The position numbers were made by a program, and so were the translations under genes. DNA of 64,000 nt. It comes from Pseudomonadota bacterium. GTDB lineage: Bacteria > Pseudomonadota > Gammaproteobacteria > Steroidobacterales > Steroidobacteraceae. The notes beneath the pieces are model-generated. The model was not told the DNA's origin. It ran no database searches and saw nothing but the letters and a program-made list of their open reading frames with translations. This document shows positions 62,473-64,000 of this stretch, in pieces; the first letter of the stretch is position 1, and every line of letters starts with the position of its first letter. The stretch covers positions 1-64,000 of the forward strand of contig JANXUT010000029.1 of NCBI GenBank assembly GCA_025356075.1. Direction: 5' to 3'.

Positions 62473-62640
62473 CACGGCGAGCAGGTCTCCTGGCTTGCGG
62501 CTGGGTCCCTCTGCATCACCTTCCCGGATCCGATCGATCCAGTGGTCTTCGATGCTGGGCACACCGCTTACAGTTGCGGGGGCAGCCCGGGTCTTGAACC
62601 CGAGTTCCCTTTCAATCCCCGTGAGGGGAACTTGCCGTGA
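62473..62640 (-). ncRNA. Cobalamin (B12) riboswitch
   Basis: On the minus strand the conserved core is unmistakable: the B12 box GCTGCCCCCGCAACTGTAAG (within 62564-62586), ACCACTGG, GGGAAGGTGATGCAGAGGGA, and AGCCAGGAGACCTGC near the 3' end. P1 forms from CACGGC (62634-62639) with GCCGTG (62473-62478). It sits about 170 bases upstream of the receptor start, where binding of adenosylcobalamin should switch off expression, by termination or by hiding the ribosome site. Confidence 0.95.
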
Positions 62641-62708
62641 ATCGTTACGTTGCCCGAAATCGAAGTTTGGGTCAACGGGCGCCGCCGGCCGGATCTCCGG
62701 CGGCGGCG

Positions 62709-63314
62709 TCAGGTCCTGCCTTCAATCTCGATGAAGCGCAGGAATTCCGCGCGAGTGCGCGCATCGTCGCGGAACACGCCAAGCATCTTGCTCGTGACCA
62801 TCGAGACGCGCGCCTTGTGCACGCCGCGCGTCGTCATGCACTGGTGGACGGCCTCGATGACGACACCAACGCCGCGTGGCTTGAGCACGTCGCTGATGCA
62901 GCGCGCGATCTCGGCCGTCAGCTTCTCCTGGACCTGGAAACGCCGCCCGTAACTGTCGACGACGCGCGCGAGTTTGCTGATGCCGACGATCTTGTTGGTC
63001 GGCAGGTAGCCGACGTGGGCGCGCCCGATGATCGGCGCCATGTGATGCTCGCAGTGCGATTCGAACTCGATGTTGCGAAGCACGATGAGTTCGTCATACC
63101 CGGCGACTTCCTCGAAGGTGCGCCTGAGGTACGCCGCGGGGTCGATCGCGTAGCCAGAGAACCAGTCGCCGTACGCATCGACTACGCGTTTTGGCGTGTC
63201 GCGCAGCCCCTCGCGCTTCGGATCCTCGCCTGCCCAGCGCAGCAGCGTGCGCACCGCGTTCTCCGCCGCGCGTCGACTGACTCGCGGCGCGGCGGCCGTT
63301 CGTTGCTTCTTCAC
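62709..63314 (-). CDS. folE: GTP cyclohydrolase I (type IA)
   Basis: 201 residues from GTG 63314 with GGAGG five bases upstream. It makes dihydroneopterin triphosphate from GTP, the first step to folate. Visible features: [20 protein letters not shown], zinc ligands Cys and His in [11 protein letters not shown] and Cys in [27 protein letters not shown] and [12 protein letters not shown]. It is the zinc-dependent FolE rather than FolE2. The riboswitch and receptor gene lie downstream on the same strand. It is divergent from the catalase gene. Confidence 0.95.
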   Translation of the reverse strand: MKKQRTAAAPRVSRRAAENAVRTLLRWAGEDPKREGLRDTPKRVVDAYGDWFSGYAIDPAAYLRRTFEEVAGYDELIVLRNIEFESHCEHHMAPIIGRAHVGYLPTNKIVGISKLARVVDSYGRRFQVQEKLTAEIARCISDVLKPRGVGVVIEAVHQCMTTRGVHKARVSMVTSKMLGVFRDDARTRAEFLRFIEIEGRT

Positions 63315-63524
63315 TGAGCCCTCCAGGGCCGCGCGGCGGCAGAGGCGGTCGCGCCGCCGGGAGCGCCTGACGATGCCGGGCAGCGAGGGCCCCGTCAACC
63401 GCCGCAGGCGCGTCATAGGTCAAATCTATCGATGTGACAGTATTTTTCGATTTGCCCTATCGGTGCTCCGAACCCAGAGTGCGCCTACGCGATACGCGCA
63501 GCCGGCCCGACTGAGGAGATACCC

Positions 63525-64000
63525 ATGAACGACACCCCGAAGCGACTCACCACGGCATCCGGCATCCCGGTGCCCGACAACCAGAACAGCCTCAGCGCGG
63601 GACGGAACGGCCCGCTGCTGCTGCAGGACTTCCACCTGATCGAGAAGCTGCAGCACTTCAACCGCGAGCGCATTCCCGAGCGGGTCGTCCATGCCAAGGG
63701 CTCGGGCGCGTTCGGCACCTTCACGGTGACCCACGACATCAGCCGCCTCACGACCGCGCGACTCTTCGAGGCGATCGGCAAGCGTACCGAGGCGTTCGTC
63801 CGCTTCTCGACCGTCGGCGGCGAGCGCGGGTCCGCGGACACCGAGCGCGATCCGCGCGGCTTCGCGGTGCGCTTCTACACCGAGGACGGCAACTGGGACC
63901 TCGCCGGCAACAACACGCCGATGTTCTTCATCAAGGACCCAATCAAGTTCCCGGACTTCGTGCACACGCAGAAGCGCGACCCGCAGACAAACCTCAAGTC
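63525..64000 (+). CDS. Catalase (monofunctional haem, KatA-type), 5' part only
   Basis: The first 158 codons of a catalase cut by the window edge; a full protein would be about 480-500 residues or longer. The clade 3-type start is clear: [39 protein letters not shown], catalytic His in [36 protein letters not shown], and the distal Asn in [25 protein letters not shown] lies seven bases before the ATG. The upstream 210 bases contain a lower-GC stretch at 63421-63465 likely to hold its promoter; I see no clean OxyR box. Confidence 0.95.
   Translation, partial: MNDTPKRLTTASGIPVPDNQNSLSAGRNGPLLLQDFHLIEKLQHFNRERIPERVVHAKGSGAFGTFTVTHDISRLTTARLFEAIGKRTEAFVRFSTVGGERGSADTERDPRGFAVRFYTEDGNWDLAGNNTPMFFIKDPIKFPDFVHTQKRDPQTNLK

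Noticed and set aside
63421-63465. Possible OxyR site upstream of the catalase
   Set aside because: CTATCGAT and CCCTATCGG elements are present, but spacing does not fit the four ATAG/CTAT elements of an OxyR box.

Overview
This is a GC-rich chromosomal window (most reading frames stay open on both strands, and the intergenic DNA is GC-rich too) from a Gram-negative proteobacterium. The signs are Sec and twin-arginine (Tat) signals, a TonB-dependent receptor, periplasmic peptidases, ECF sigma regulation and a V4R/XylR_N-type sensor kinase. The protein style fits a free-living gammaproteobacterium of the Steroidobacter/Xanthomonadales type. That placement is inference, because there is no rRNA or other phylogenetic marker here. 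I saw no tRNA, rRNA, CRISPR array, prophage or insertion sequence.

Layout. 0-8 kb: a small secreted NTF2-fold protein, a large secreted S8 subtilase, then an operon LLM oxidoreductase > RecQ > GNAT, and a small WxxGxW periplasmic protein. 8.5-20.6 kb: PhzF isomerase, an M19 dipeptidase whose Tat signal is cut by an amber codon, an M55 D-aminopeptidase, a MAPEG-like membrane protein, an M20-like protein, DUF885, two M24 proteins, a GntR regulator and a DapA-family lyase. 20.8-25.5 kb: a long Pro/Ala-rich protein with a SPOR-like domain at each end, and a hybrid histidine kinase. 25.5-31 kb: second M19 protein, S9 peptidase, methyltransferase, MFS exporter. 31-42 kb: a LuxR-HTH/VOC fusion, class IV aminotransferase, cupin, proline-racemase-family enzyme, ArsR/SRPBCC pair, two-gene GMC dehydrogenase, VOC, GST, third M19 protein and a canonical M20 peptidase. 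42.5-50.9 kb: a secreted alpha/beta hydrolase beside a divergent island of two exported caspase-like proteases, a CHASE2 membrane protein and two exported proteins of unknown function. 51-56 kb: a 1540-residue SF1 helicase with a C-terminal nuclease-like domain. 56-59 kb: an ECF42 sigma factor operon with two DGPF proteins and a VOC protein. 59-64 kb: an AbrB/Doc toxin-antitoxin pair, a secreted protein, a BtuB-like receptor under a cobalamin riboswitch, GTP cyclohydrolase I and the start of a catalase.

How the genes fit together. About thirteen peptidase-family genes from nine families lie in 64 kb, most with export signals. This suggests extracellular and periplasmic breakdown of peptides, possibly including D-amino acids and proline- or hydroxyproline-rich material, followed by transamination. 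Several of these proteins have lost visible metal ligands (M20 at 12.9 kb, M24 at 16.2 kb, M19 at 25.5 and 39.3 kb), and for M20 and M24 a family member with intact ligands is also in the window.

The two best candidates for an undescribed system are the caspase/CHASE2 island (about 44.0-50.5 kb) and the helicase-nuclease (about 51.3-56.0 kb). The latter follows an operator-like palindrome cluster and a 12-codon open frame with a strong Shine-Dalgarno sequence.
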